DNA of 64,000 nucleotides, taken from the NCBI RefSeq assembly GCF_027595985.1, contig NC_073302.1, positions 169,104,593 to 169,168,592 on the forward strand, given 5' to 3'. The notes beneath the pieces were generated by a model. The model had not been told where the DNA came from. It searched no databases and was given only the letters and a program-made list of their open reading frames with translations. Both the position numbers and the translations under genes were made by a program. Positions 23,270-35,690 of the stretch are shown here, in pieces; the stretch's first letter is position 1; each line of letters begins with the position of its first letter. This stretch comes from Sorex araneus (taxonomy: Eukaryota > Chordata > Mammalia > Eulipotyphla > Soricidae).

Positions 23270-24080
23270 TGATAATTGTTTCACCTCCTCAAAGAAGTCC
23301 TTCCAATATTGTGGCCCATTAAAATTGAAAAGTAGGTTCAGCTTGGCTGTCTTTGACACCCCCTGAATATTTTGGTTATACAATATCTCAATATGTGTGA
23401 TTCTTGGTCCACAGTTGTTGTTCTTTGTATAACACCTCCATCTGAGTTTCCTTAATTAAATGTTCCTATCAATTTTCATTACTCTACCAGTTTATTATCA
23501 CAAACTGCCTCACTAAAAGAAAAACATGACTTTGATTTCTTAAATCTTGTTGTCTTTATAGCTCTATGGTCCTTATTTTAATTTTTACATTAAAGCTCTC
23601 ACCACATCCATTTCCTCACCCTTTTCCTGGGCCCCTTCTTCTCCCCTGTATTTCTCCCTAACATCAAACTATTGCCAAGCCCACATAGGCTTATCCTAAA
23701 CAGCTTCAAAAGTTGTGGCTTTCCCTCAGCTGCTGGTCTGCACCAGGCCACCATTTTATTTTGTCAATAGCACTACACCTACACCGCCATGTCTTTAAGC
23801 TTCCTTATTTTTACTTGCTTACCTCCAATCTATTACCCACACTTAATAAAGTGGACCATTGTAATGGTGTTTCTTACTTAAACCTTTCTAAAGCTTCCCC
23901 AACTCTTACTGGATTGAGTCCAACCCACCTTACTTCACATACAAAAGATTTCATGTTTCATTTCTCTCTCTCATTCACAATCATATATCCTATGAGTCCA
24001 CTTAAACTTCTTCTAAAGTCCATTTTTTTAATGCTAAAGCCTTTTATAATTTATTTCTTCTTTCTGGAACATTTCTTCCC
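23270..24080 (+). repeat. LINE-2 3' remnant (ancient)
   Basis: Pyrimidine-rich segments such as tcacctcctcaaagaagtcc, tctgcaccaggccaccattt, cttccccaactcttactgg and ttgagtccaacccacctta follow the pattern of the mammalian L2 3' region. The 161-codon ORF starting at 23713 lies mostly in this repeat and ends in the next SINE, so it is not a gene. Boundaries are approximate. Confidence 0.5.
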
Positions 24081-24084
24081 TTCT

Positions 24085-24181
24085 GGTGAATTTGGAGGAC
24101 CATATGGAATGCCGAGGATGGAACATAGGTTGGTCACATGCAAGGTAAATGTCCTACTAGCTATAAAATTGCCCCAGCCCC
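24085..24181 (-). mobile_element. SINE fragment (short form, 5' half)
   Basis: Antisense SINE: ggaggaccatatggaatgcc, gtcacatgcaaggtaaatg, attgccccagcccc. The 3' half is missing. It sits inside the L2 remnant. Confidence 0.75.
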
Positions 24182-24460
24182 ATTTATCACTTCCTTAAGA
24201 AAGCCAATAGTTTCACTAGTGTCCAAAACCCTACCTTTATGGACCAGCATGGTTATAATTTCTTCCTAGCCTTTTTTCTTATATTCACTTTTTCTTCATC
24301 AAAAAGTCTCACTTATCATTATGTGATAACTGTATATTACTGACTTCTAGTGATACCTCCCTAGCATCTCAAAAAAGGAGCACATTTTTATTTGCAGATG
24401 TCAAAGTTCTCACTTCCAGTTAGAAAATTTTCCTACATAATGTTTCTGAGACACAGTGTT

Positions 24461-24706
24461 GGGCTAGAGTGATAGCACAGTGGTTAGGGCATTTGCCTTG
24501 TATGTGGCCAACCCGGGTTCGTTTCCTCCGCCTCTCTCGGAGAGCCTGGCAAGCTACAGAGAGTATCTCACCTGCATGGCAGAGCCAGGCAAGCTACCTG
24601 TGGTGTATTCAATATGGCAAAAACAGTAACAAGTCTCACAATGGAGACGCTTCTGGTGCCTGCTCAAGCAAATTGATAAGCAATGGGATAAAAGTGATAC
24701 AGTGAG
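24461..24706 (+). mobile_element. Long-form SINE, complete
   Basis: Head: gggctagagtgatagcacag, with box B gggttcgtttcc. Body: two gcctggcaagctac/gccaggcaagctac repeats about 41 bp apart, attcaatatggcaaaaacag, taacaagtctcacaatgg, and a gataaaagtgatacagtg tail. It is nearly intact and gives the clearest sense-strand view of this family. A tgtttctga motif occurs near both ends but is not flush, so the target-site duplication is uncertain. Confidence 0.92.
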
Positions 24707-25048
24707 TGTTTCTGAATTTTTCCAACCCAAGTAGAAAAGCCCAGTACAATTGAATGCATAGCTCAAATTCCTTAATGTTCCATCTTCTAACATATTACAT
24801 GTAAATTTCAGAATACCTACTCATTCTTCTATTTTGAAGTAACCCCTTGCTTCTCATACTTTATACACATTCTCTCTATGAAATTGCTCTGTGAAGATTG
24901 TTATATTAAGCCATGTTATTGTGTCAGCACTGATAATGTAAACTAGTAGCTGGTTATATTTATATGTTCATTTTAGTCCATTTTTTAACTTGAATTTGTG
25001 AAGATGTACTCCCTCATTGAAACTCCCTTTAAAGGTAACTATTCCTAG

Positions 25049-25188
25049 GACTGCAGAGAGAGTACAGAAGTTAAGCCTTGCACTTCTAGTTAGTCCCCAG
25101 CACCATATATGGTCCCTGAACACTGAAAAGAGTGATTCCTGAGCTTCAACAGGGTGTAGCCCAAGCCCACGCTCCCAAATTTTAAAAT
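25049..25188 (+). mobile_element. Older SINE (short form)
   Basis: Diverged head (ggactgcagagagagtacag), cccagcaccatatatggtcc, and a gagtgattcctgagcttc, gggtgtagcccaagccc end. Confidence 0.75.
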
Positions 25189-26216
25189 GAATTTTTCTAA
25201 AAAATGATCAAAAAATTGGAAACTAAAGAGGCTAAAAGGGATGGGGGAGGATCCTTTGACAGTGATGGAAGGATCTTGATACATCGGTAAAAGAACTGAT
25301 ATCCTAGAACTGCAAATATAACAAAAAATGATCTCAATGCTACTAGTAGATTATAATACCTTAATAAAAATTAGATAAAAATAATTTTAAAGAATCTTGC
25401 ATTTTTTATATCTCATAATCTAAAATATATACTGCTAAGGAGATCAATTAATAAAGATTTAAAATAATATGTCTTGGTTATTTTGCTGAAATAGTGCTTA
25501 ATTTAAATAATAATATGACATGTCTGCACGACCAAAAATATTGTTGTCTTAATATGATTTGGGTTCTTCAGCTATTGAAAATGCCCAGTTCATTTCTTAA
25601 GAAACATTTATGCAACCATGAAGTAGGGAACATGATAGTAATCAATTAACTAAGAATGGATAACAGGGACTTATGATAAATGATGTATGAAAAAATGCTA
25701 AATTAGACTTGTTGTCATATGTAATTAGAAGACAATTGTGAAATTTCTTGATGTCAATATCTTATATCTGACAAGGGTAAGACACCTATACTAGTTGATA
25801 TTATCTTAGTCAAAGAGAATATAGTTAAGCAAAGGGGAATTATGTATTGCTCTCAAAAGATTTAAAGAAAATAATGAACACATTATATTTTAATGTCTTA
25901 TAAACTGCCAAATTATTAATGATCTGGAGAGACTATTTGCACTTTCTCATTTAGAAGTTGTTCCAACTTTAATTAAATATCTTCATGCTACAATGAAGCA
26001 TTCTTTCTTTGCATTGTGCATGTGAATTAATGGGAAGAACACCCAGAGAATTCTGTTGAGACTTTTCACCAAAGTCACAAAAGAAACTGCAAAGTAAAAA
26101 AAAAAATCCTTTGGAAGGAAGCATTGGTTCTACACAACTTTATCTTGTTGACCTGAAATAAAAAGCAAAAAAATACTTTTTTAAAATAAAATCCAATACA
26201 GTTAAGAATGTCTTGT

Positions 26217-26390
26217 ATGGGCCTGGACAGATAGTCCAGCAGCAGAGCACTAGCCTTGCCTGTGCCTAACTCGGGATCCATTCCGGGACTGTAAGCCATA
26301 TGGTCCCCATAGCACTGCCAGGAGTGACTCCTAAGCACAAAGCCAGGAGTAATCCCTGAGTTCTGCCCACGGCCAGAACAAATTTTTTAA
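26217..26390 (+). mobile_element. SINE (short form)
   Basis: Head gggcctggacagatagtcc, middle agccatatggtccccatagc, end gccaggagtaatccctgag. The imperfect repeats aagaatgtcttgt and aagaatgtattgt (26391-26403) flank it with one mismatch, marking the insertion. Confidence 0.85.
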
Positions 26391-26403
26391 AAGAATGTAT
26401 TGT

Positions 26404-27685
26404 TTTCTTCTAACTACTATTGTTTAGAGTCTAGAGTAGTTAAGAAAATGAACCTAGACATTTCATTTACCCAATATGCTCGTTTCTAAAATCATGTATT
26501 ATGCATTTCAGAAATGTAAAATTTAGACTAGTAGATTTTTAGACAATATTTTTAAATCATATTTTATTTCCAGCGCCTTCAGAAAAGAATTCTCTTAGAC
26601 ATCACTTTTTTTTGAAGTATGAAATAAAACTGCTCCTCAATAATGTAAATTATAGATATTTTTAAAAGACACTTAGTAATGATTAAGCTACATTGTTAAA
26701 ATTAATTTGAAGCTAGTAAAAATTATAAAACATTTTGCTATAGCAATTATGGGGAATTGTATGTATTCCTTGACAAGTTTTCAAATTGAAAAGAAATATC
26801 TGCCTTGTTAGAGATTTCTTAAATGTCCTGGAGAAGTTTTCCTTAATTATTTCTTCCCTTCTGTCAGCTGTGTTATTGCCCTACTGGTTTAAAGGTTAAA
26901 CAAAGTACTAGATCTGTCAAAGTGAGTGAAACCAACTGGTGAGGAGCTATCAGAAGGTAATCAGGGCTAATAGGTACATAATGGCTAACAGGGTCCTGTT
27001 TGCACTCAGATACATCAGCACAGACAGAACACAGTTTTCTCTGATGTCCCTGTTAAAGAAAACATGGGGCAATACAGACATTCTGTAGTTAAAACCAAGT
27101 GAGCGGACAGTTCTCACTCCCTTTTGCCCACCCCCAAGGGCAAAAAGTTGACCAAACTCAAGATCTGAGAGTAACAGAATGGAATTTGGATTTGTGTTAG
27201 AAAACTTATTTCAGAACAGAAACTGCAAACCTGTACATTTAATCTTATTTTAATTTTGAAAATTAACTAAATTCCCACAAGAAATAGGTTTCTTTCAAGG
27301 CTATCCCATAATCTAGTGTCATTTTCAATTCATTTCAGACAGTAAAAGGAGAAAATACAAAAGAATCGTTAAGCAGGATACCTCGAACCTAAAATTTTTC
27401 TTCCTGAATTATTTTTATTTTTTGTGCATCTGATCCATTTTCATAGTATTCCCTAATTAGCAAGCGGAGTATAATCTCTAAGTCTTACCAGCTATTCTCT
27501 GGAACCATATCTACACCATAATGACTGGCTCTGTGTGATTTGATGTCTGTATCATTTTGACAATTATCTGTTGTGGCTTAAGTGCTTGCAAAGCTTAGTG
27601 TAAACAATACTGTGGGGTATTAAAGCATGTATTTGCCATGTGGTAAAACCAGTTCTTCTTAATACTTCTTGCAATAGCTGACAAG

Positions 27686-27733
<48 letters not shown>

Positions 27734-30700
27734 AGACACATGCAAAAACCAATGAGTTGCTTACAGTAATAGTTTAATCTTTTGGAGGCCAGTAAATAAG
27801 CTTATAATAAAAGTTTATTTTTCAATTACATGTATCCATGCATCTTGGACTTTAAACATACACTTTATGAGTAACAGCAACACAATATGCGTCTTCTACT
27901 TAAATAAAGAAAGGTTCGTGCAGGCTTCTTCAGAATCCAGACTGTAGAACTTGGGAAATGGCAGCAATTTGGAAAAGGTAGCAAAAAAAAAAAAAAAGGA
28001 AAGAAAAAATTTATTTATAATTCTCCCATTGGATGGCTAATGTCAGAAGACTTAAGTGAAAAAAAGATTATCTAAACAAATCAGGAGCCAAAACAAATAA
28101 TAAAAGGAGAAGTATCTACAGCAGCAACTGTTGCCCATCCCACTACACTCTGTCAGAAGGATTTTCAAAAAGCATTTGTGAATTGAATTAAAGCTGTAGT
28201 AGCTAAATTTGTTGGTCTGCGTACCTAGATCACTGGCCAATTAAAAAGTTTCCAAGAGTAATGTTTTTGTAGACATCACTATTCACTATTGTGTTGCAGT
28301 TTATAATGAAACAGGAACCCTAAGTTTCTCTCTCATCAACTGAGCAGAAGTTTTTAAAATGTATGTTGTCCTTTGTTTTTCCAAGACACTTGCACTTTGT
28401 TCAAAAGTTGATTTAAATTTAAATCCTCCACTTTGGAGGATCTTACAAGAAGGTTAGGATATGTATTCCTTATTCCATGAAAGTTTTGGATATTTCTTAT
28501 AGTGTTTCTGATAATTCTTCACCAGATCAAAACTCCATTGATTTAATTTTATACTTAACTAACACATTATATATTATTTAAATCTGATGAGTGTTCACTT
28601 GAAAACAAACCTCTTAAAGAGAATCTACATTGTAAACATTTAAAATATGATTTCCTTGTAAAAAAGAAACCTACTTCAAGTCTTCCACAAGACAGAGAAA
28701 TTCTAGATGAGAACAAGATGGCTGATTAAGATTCTCCTATTGTTATTTATGAAATAAACATTGGTGCTATTTTTCTCTATCTACATGGGTTTGTGTAACT
28801 GCATAAATCAGTGAGTTTTCTCATAATTATCGGTAATTCTAATATTTTTATGAATAAAAATTAATAAACAGCAGGTAGAGAGAAGATATCAAATATCTGT
28901 CTATTGCTCATACATATTTTATATAGTAAGTTATCCTGGTACATAAAAGTCTCACACTACAGGGTTATAACCCTGATCTTTTGAGCATACTGTTGGCTTT
29001 CAAATATGTTCAAATGAGTTGACTTTCATATTTTTGTCTGAGGAATCCATCACCCATTTTCACTTTGGCATGAATTAGTTTATTAGTTGCATGAATCTGA
29101 GGAAATTAAATCAAGACAAGGATGCTAGGGAAAGGTCAAGAGAAGATTTTTCCTCAGTGTAGTGGACAGAGGGGCACCGTCTCCTTGGAGAGAGAGTGCA
29201 AGGACCCAAACTGACTATTTGAAAATGAAAGCTGCAATAAAACAAGGCAATGATTCACTAAGAAAAAAATCCCTCTACCTCATATTTTGCTCTATCATTA
29301 TGTATAGTTTTTTTCTCTTTCTCTCTGCATATGTATTACTCTAGAAATATGCATATATTAATGAGACAAGAAACCCGTGAATATTTGTATTTTCACAATA
29401 TTTTTGTTTTCATGCTTATGGTTTGCAAATATCTTTCTTGATTATACATGTGAAGTAATTTATATGCAAATATCAGTTACATTATAAGGCCAACATGTCT
29501 ATTTTCCTCTTAAAATAATCCTAGCTCTCTCTTCTTTTGGAAGAGAATAAGCTATGTGTGTATGTGCGTTTATGTAATGTATGTGGAGAGAGAGAAAGAG
29601 AGACAGAGACAGGTCCATGATTCAGGTTTTAAATATATGTCAGACCAGGATATATTTATTTAATGCAATCAAATATAATTGCTTATACCTAGTATTATAT
29701 TGACTGATAATTTTTAAAAGTAACATCTCAGATATTTACTAATTACTAATAATTAGTAATAATTAGTAATGACAGATAATTACTAATAAATATTAACTTC
29801 TCTATTAAGAAAATCAAGTACTAGAACATGTTATAGGTTTATTTTCATTAAGATGCTAAAGCAATAATGTCCGTCTAACTCTGTTAACAATTGCTTATTT
29901 TAAAATATTTGAAATTACATAAAAATTTGATCTTTCCAGCAGCCCTTTAGTCTATTATTCCCTAAAAGATTTTCATATTTCAAAAATCTTGACTCTTAAA
30001 ACTTGGGAGAGGTTGGGACATAGCTGTCTCACATTAAATGCTAGGTGGATTACCCTATTGACAATTGCAATAAGAATAATATTCATTGCAATTAATATTT
30101 TCACTGACTCCTACCCACTTCCACCAGTGTTTTTAAAAATGGGAATATACTGAATATACAAATTTAATACCTCCTCGGGGTATTGCTAATCAGCATCCTC
30201 ATTAATAACTACTCACACTCCGTATCTCCTTTTAAATGGACCTAAGTACTGTGAAAGAAGAAAAGCAAAATAGGTGTGTTGATGCTAAAATGAGCCCAAT
30301 ATATTTCACAGATTAGTCTCTCTAGTATATTGGTCAGTTGGTAAGAACTAAAGAACATCAAAAAATATCTTAGATTTCAGTACAGAGTCTGGACTGAAGG
30401 TGCTCTAGTTATAAATGAAATCACTTTTATAACTCAAACATTAAAAAAAAGTGGCAAGAATCTTAGTTTTAGGGAAAAAAATAAAAAGCTTTTCACAATT
30501 TATTTTTGAATAGATCTCTTCCTATCTTTCTCCTAAAATGTTCTCATTTGCGGTATCTTTGGATAGATTTGGGAAAATGTTGTCACCGGGGGAAAAAAAT
30601 TGCCACCTGTAAGTCATTAGGCCTGGGATAAAAATCAAGTTTTAAGATTGCCAGTGACTCTACATTTAATTTTAAATGAGAGGGGAGCAAGGCAGAGACA

Positions 30701-30988
30701 GAGGGTGGTTCAACATTGAAAGAGAGTATTTGGTAATCAATACACTGAAGCAGTAACATCATGTAGCTTGAGCTGACACCTGCATAATGTGTTGCCTTTG
30801 TCATTCACTCTCTTAGAGAACAAACAGGACTTCTGGAAGTGAAGCTACAGCTTTTGGAACCATAAAACAATAGTGATATTAATATTTAATTAGCAAAACT
30901 GCAATGCTATTGTTTCTCTACAGGTTGAGAACACTCCTGCATTTTGGAAAAAAAAAATCCCAACTTGCTTTCTCCAATAATTCAAGTT
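26404..30988. other. Repeat-poor unique sequence, no gene recognised
   Basis: About 4.6 kb with no young SINE or L1. It contains a (CA)n microsatellite at 27689-27728, a GA-rich tract near 29583-29612 and a small AT-rich imperfect palindrome near 29737-29775 (ttactaattactaa against ttagtaataattagtaa). ORFs of 60-73 codons show no recognisable domains. Confidence 0.5.
27689..27728 (+). repeat. (CA)20 microsatellite
   Basis: An uninterrupted run of about 20 CA dinucleotides, likely polymorphic. The antisense ORF reading alternating Cys/Val is an artefact of it. Confidence 0.95.
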
Positions 30989-31000
30989 AAAACTTTCAGA

Positions 31001-31174
31001 CAGGGGGAGGCTGGGAAAGGGGGAAGGAGGGTATATTGGGGAGATTGATGGTAGGGAATGTGCACTGGTGGAGGGATGGGTCTTTGATCATTACATGAAG
31101 GTAGCTCAAATATGAAAACTTGTAACATATCTCATGGTGATTCAATAAAATTTTTAAAAAATTAAAAGAAAGAA
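31001..31174 (+). mobile_element. L1 3' end, strongly 5'-truncated
   Basis: Starts in the G-rich tract of the 3' untranslated region and ends gaaaacttgtaacatatctc, tggtgattcaataaaa, A-rich tail. A perfect 12-bp target-site duplication, aaaactttcaga, lies at 30989-31000 and 31175-31186. Same subfamily tail as the 4.14-kb copy. Confidence 0.92.
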
Positions 31175-32030
31175 AAAACTTTCAGAATCAAATGTTTCCA
31201 TAGTTTTTCCAACAGAGTGGTATAGTGCAGGAAGGCAGAATCTTAGGGTAAGATTTTTGATAGCTTTGGAATGCTGAGTTTCTATGTGTGATAATTGCCC
31301 TTTCATCAAATATAATTGTTCATGACTTGAAAAACAGTAAAAAGACTGTTGTATGAAACATTCATATAGAAATTAAAACAAGTCAGAGCACAGAGAAATT
31401 TTACAGCTTCTCTCACGTCAAGCACTTCAAAAATTACATTTGCACTTTAATTCTACCTCAGTTGCACTTAGAAATTATAAAATCAGCTTCCAGCAGTCCT
31501 TATTATCTAGCATGGGGTCTCAGAGGTGTCCCAACAAAATGGATTTTAAAATCTGCTAAGTGCATTGCAAGAAACTGATCCAAATTAAATGCCTCTATTA
31601 AGCAACACAATGACCAATGCATATCTCTCTTAAATTTGTTATGAAACCTTTTTGAGATATTTACAGATATCCTAAGATGTGTCATTTTACTACATTTATA
31701 AAAATATTTTCAAGATTCATTCTAAGCTAATAATATAAAACATATTTGTAATGTCTTTAAGTAAAATATCTAACAATCAGTAAAAATAATCAATAGACTA
31801 CATTTATTTGATCTTGTTATCAAATCACTTTCCAAATAAACATCAAATGTTGTAGTCTTCACTTTTCCTTTGTTGTAATCTTTCTCCATCAATGACCCAC
31901 TTATTTCTTGGTATCTTCTTTCTCTCTACTGGTTCATTCCCTACCACTGATAAATAAAACCAGTTTCTCCCTTTAAATAAAAATAATTATAAACTGGACG
32001 TCAGACAAATATTATGCACACAAGTTTTTA

Positions 32031-33432
32031 GGAATCAGCCGAACTAAGGAAGTAAAGGATCTCTACAAGGAAAACTACAAAACACTACTCAATGAAATAA
32101 AAGAAGACATGAGGAAATGGAAACATATCCCCTTCTCATGGATAGGAAGACTTAACATTGTCAAAATGGCAATACTCCCCAAAGCACTATGCAGATTCAA
32201 TGTTATCCCTATAAGGATAACCATGAAATTCTTCAAAGAAATTGATCAAACACTCCTGAAATTCATATGGAACAATAAACACCCATGAATAGCTTTTTCC
32301 CAATTCTTGGGAAAAAGATGATGGGAAGCATCTCCCTCCCCAACTTCAAACTTTACTACAAAGCAGAAACAATTAAAACAGCATGGTACTGGAACAAAGG
32401 CAGAGCCGCTGATTAATGGAACAGGGTGGAATATCCCTACATGCAACCCAAAATATATGATCATCTGATCCTTGATAAGGGGGCAAGAAATGTGAAATGG
32501 AACAAGGAAAGCCTATTCCACAAATGGTGCTGGCATAACTGGACATCCACAGGCAAAAAAAAATGGGCCTAGACATCAACCTAACACCATGCACAAAAGT
32601 CAGATCAAAATGGATTAAAGACCTCAACATCAGACCACAATCCATAAGGTACATCAAAGACAAGGTCAGCAAAACCCTTCACGATACTGAAACTAAAGGT
32701 ATTTTCAAAGATGACATGGAACTAAGTAATCAAGTAGAAACAGAGATAAACAAATGGGACTATATTAAACTAAAAAGCTTCTGCACTGCTAAAGACACAG
32801 TGACCAGAATTCAAAGGCAATCTACAGAATGGGAAAGGATATTCACCCAATACCCATCCAATAAAGGGTTGATATCAATGGTATATAAAGCACTGGTTGA
32901 CCTCTACAAAAAGAAAACATCCAACCCCATCAAAAAATGGGACGAAGAAATGAACAGAAACTTTCTCAAGGAAGAAATACGAATGGCTAAAAGGCACATG
33001 AAAAAATGTTCTTCATCACTAATCATCAGGGAGATGCAGATCAAAACAACTATGAGATACCACCTCACACCACAGAGACTGGCTCACATCCAAAAGAACA
33101 AAAACAACCGCTGTTGGCATGGTTGTGGGGAGAAAGGAACCCTCCTATACTGCTGGTGGGAATGTCGACTGGTTCAACCCTTTTGGAAAATAATATGGTT
33201 GATTCTCAAAAAATTAGAAATTGAGTTTCCATTTGACCCAGCAATACCACTCCTGGGAATATGCCCTGGAGAAGCAAAAAAGTATAGTCAAAATGACATC
33301 TGCACCTGTATGTTTATTGCAGCACAGTTTACAATAGCCAGAATCTGCAAAGAAAACGAATGCCCGAGAACATATGACTGGCTAAAAAAAACTTTGGTAC
33401 ATCTACACAATGGAATACTATGCAGCTGTTAG
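32031..33432 (+). pseudogene. L1 ORF2 C-terminal fragment, broken
   Basis: The longest open piece (32563-33432, 289 codons) carries the conserved C-terminal ORF2 blocks: [35 protein letters not shown] and the Cys-rich segment CGEKGTLLYCWWEC, ending shortly after NECPRTYDW. Upstream, stops and a frameshift break the frame between 32031 and 32563. It lacks the endonuclease and most of the reverse transcriptase, so it cannot be active. Confidence 0.85.
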
Positions 33433-34017
33433 AAAGCATGAAGTCATGGAATTTGCATATAAGTGGATCAACATGGAAAGTATCATGTTGAGTGAAATGA
33501 GTCAGAAATAAAGAGACAGACACAGAAAGATTGTACTCATATTTGGAATATAAAGTAGCAGAGAGGTACGAGCTAGCAATGATGCAGCCTCTGGCAGAAA
33601 GCCCTCTGGACTTAGTCACTAAAATACTAAAATACAGAAATCTAGAACCTCACGGCCACTACTGTGGCCACAAGACCTCATATCTCCTCACTCTCAGCAA
33701 TGGAAAACAAATTATCAAATGCTTCTTTTCCAGCAGGTCCGACTCTGGGGGAGAAACTCCAAACAATAATAGTGAGTTTTTTTGTTTGTATGTAATCAAA
33801 GTAAAGAGAAAGTAAAGTGAAATTTACCAACTACACAGGCGGGGGTGGAGGGCTGGGCTGGGATGCAGGGGGATTGGGGGGGTTTACTGTGGCTCTTGGT
33901 GGTGGAATATATGCACTGGTGAAGGGATGGGTGTTCGAGCATTATGTAACTGAAACTTAAGCCTGAAAGCTTTGTAACTTTCAACATGGTGATTCAATAA
34001 AAAAAAAAATTAAAAAA
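32031..34017 (+). mobile_element. L1, 5'-truncated, ORF2 C-terminal part to 3' tail
   Basis: This 2-kb copy begins in the reverse transcriptase region (GIS...TKEVKDL), runs through the ORF2 C-terminus and a 3' untranslated region of about 580 bp, and ends in a tggtgattcaataaaa/poly(A). The 9-bp repeats aagttttta at 32022-32030 and 34018-34026 fit a target-site duplication. Its tail (cttaagcctgaaagctttg) differs from the copies at 4.14 and 31.0 kb (tatgaaaacttgtaac), so at least two L1 3' subfamilies are present. Confidence 0.9.
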
Positions 34018-34138
34018 AAGTTTTTACAATTTTCAAAACTAAAAATAACCTACAGGTTAATTAGCCAATGAATAAAGTGAATGTGTCACAGCAATACAAA
34101 ATACTTCTCAACTCATCACCCCTAAATGGGAGGAAATG

Positions 34139-34274
34139 GGAGCCAGAATAATAGCATAGAGGGTAAGGTCCCCCAAGCACCACCAGGAGTGATCCCTGAA
34201 CACAAAGTCAGGAGTAAGCCCTGAGTATTGTCAGGTGGGCCACCCACTTATCCCCCAAAAAGTAAAACAAATAA
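34139..34274 (+). mobile_element. SINE with internal deletion
   Basis: The head (gggagccagaataatagcat) joins directly to the 3' half (aagcaccaccaggagtgatc, ggagtaagccctgagtattg), so box B and the middle are missing. Flanks aaatgggaggaaa and aaatggggaaa may be a decayed target-site duplication. Confidence 0.7.
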
Positions 34275-35108
34275 AAATGGGGAAACACTGATACAACTTA
34301 TGCATATATACAAACCTAAAAAATACTATTGTCAGTGAAGGAAATCAGACATATAACAAGTGATTCAATTTATATATGTTATCTAGAATGAATAAATAAT
34401 CATAAAGAGAATAAAAGTTTCTGGTACCAGGATCTGCAAATGGGTGGAACAGGGAAAGAAAACAGAACTCACTAGTGTTAGTCATAAATTTTGCCCCACT
34501 TAATAAATGTATAAGAACACCTTTTCTTTCCTTAGTGAGCTAAACTCTAGTTTCTTAAACCTGGGGTCAAGACTCCATATGCGGTCACAGAACTGAATGG
34601 GAATGTTGTAAAGCAAATTGGCAACAGTGAAAGGTTTCTGAATACATATTCACCATAAGTTAATTAAAAATGAAATGAATAATTAATATGAAGTGTTTCT
34701 GGCAGCCACACCCACACATGTTGCATTTCTCTGGTACAATGTGCTTACAAGAGGAAAAAGGTTTAAAATCCTTTGCTATATCATAAATCTCTGCAAATAC
34801 CAATTTATGCCTTGGAATTTAGCAAGTAAATAGACCAATATTTATTTAAGTGAGATTTATTTATTTATTTATTTGCTTTTTCTCGGTAGCATTTGACATT
34901 ATTGAGTATTCTTTACATCTTCAGCATCACTAATTCTCTGGATTCCACTTCACCCAACACTTTCCTTGTCCCTCTCGCACAAAGTTATCCTTGATGTCAC
35001 CAGAAGTCCATTCTCTCTATATTTGTCCTATTTTATTCTGTCTACCTAAAGCAATTAATTCTGCCTTCCTTCTTTAGTTACTTTGAATGATCTCATGTTT
35101 TTTACATA

Positions 35109-35349
35109 GCACGCTCCAGCAGTTGGGCGTTCGCCTTTCACGTGCCCGACCAGAGTTCGATTCCTCTGCCCCTCTCGGAGAGCCTGGCAAGCTACGGAGA
35201 GTATCGAGTCCGAGTGGCAGAGCCTGGCAAGCTACCCGTGGCATATTGGATATGCCAAAAACAGTAACAATAAGTCTCAAAATAAGAGATGTTACTGGTG
35301 TCTGCTGGAAAAAAATCAATGAGCAATGGGATGACAGTGACAGTGACTT
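35109..35349 (+). mobile_element. Long-form SINE
   Basis: Contains gagagcctggcaagctacgg and cagagcctggcaagctaccc repeats, attggatatgccaaaaacag, a gatgttactggtgtctgct block and an atgggatgacagtgacagtg tail. The head is partly decayed (gcagttgggcgttcgccttt) but box B (gagttcgattcc) is good. Confidence 0.9.
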
Positions 35350-35369
35350 TAATAAATAATACTTACCCT

Positions 35370-35640
35370 TCAGATTTCAATTCAGTTGCCACCTCCTCAA
35401 GGAAGTCAGCTCTGAAATACCTCCCATTAACCTCCAAAGATTTTAATTGCTTTTAATTTTTTTCTTTGTATCACATTAGATTCACCCTTTTTTGTAATTT
35501 ATCACATTACATGGTATTTTATTTTATTTATTTTATTGTCTCTCTAAGCTTCTCATAAAGTAAATGAACTTTATGTTATCTTTGTTTATATCTTATTACT
35601 ATACCTCCAGTGTTTAACACATAAAGAAAAATAAGTTAAC
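35370..35640 (+). repeat. LINE-2 3' remnant (ancient)
   Basis: ttgccacctcctcaaggaag, ttttattgtctctctaagc and cctccagtgtttaacacat follow the order of the L2 3' region. It is AT-drifted and has no sharp boundaries. Confidence 0.55.
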
Positions 35641-35690
35641 CAATGAAAAAATTTGTACTTTCAATTTCTTTTTTAAGAATGTATAGCTGC

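Noticed and set aside
23713..24198. 161-codon plus-strand ORF
   Set aside because: Lies mostly in an L2-like remnant and ends in a SINE; no domain recognised.
24461..24530. tRNA gene
   Set aside because: Box A and box B-like motifs belong to the SINE head; the sequence does not fold into a full tRNA and is followed by SINE body.
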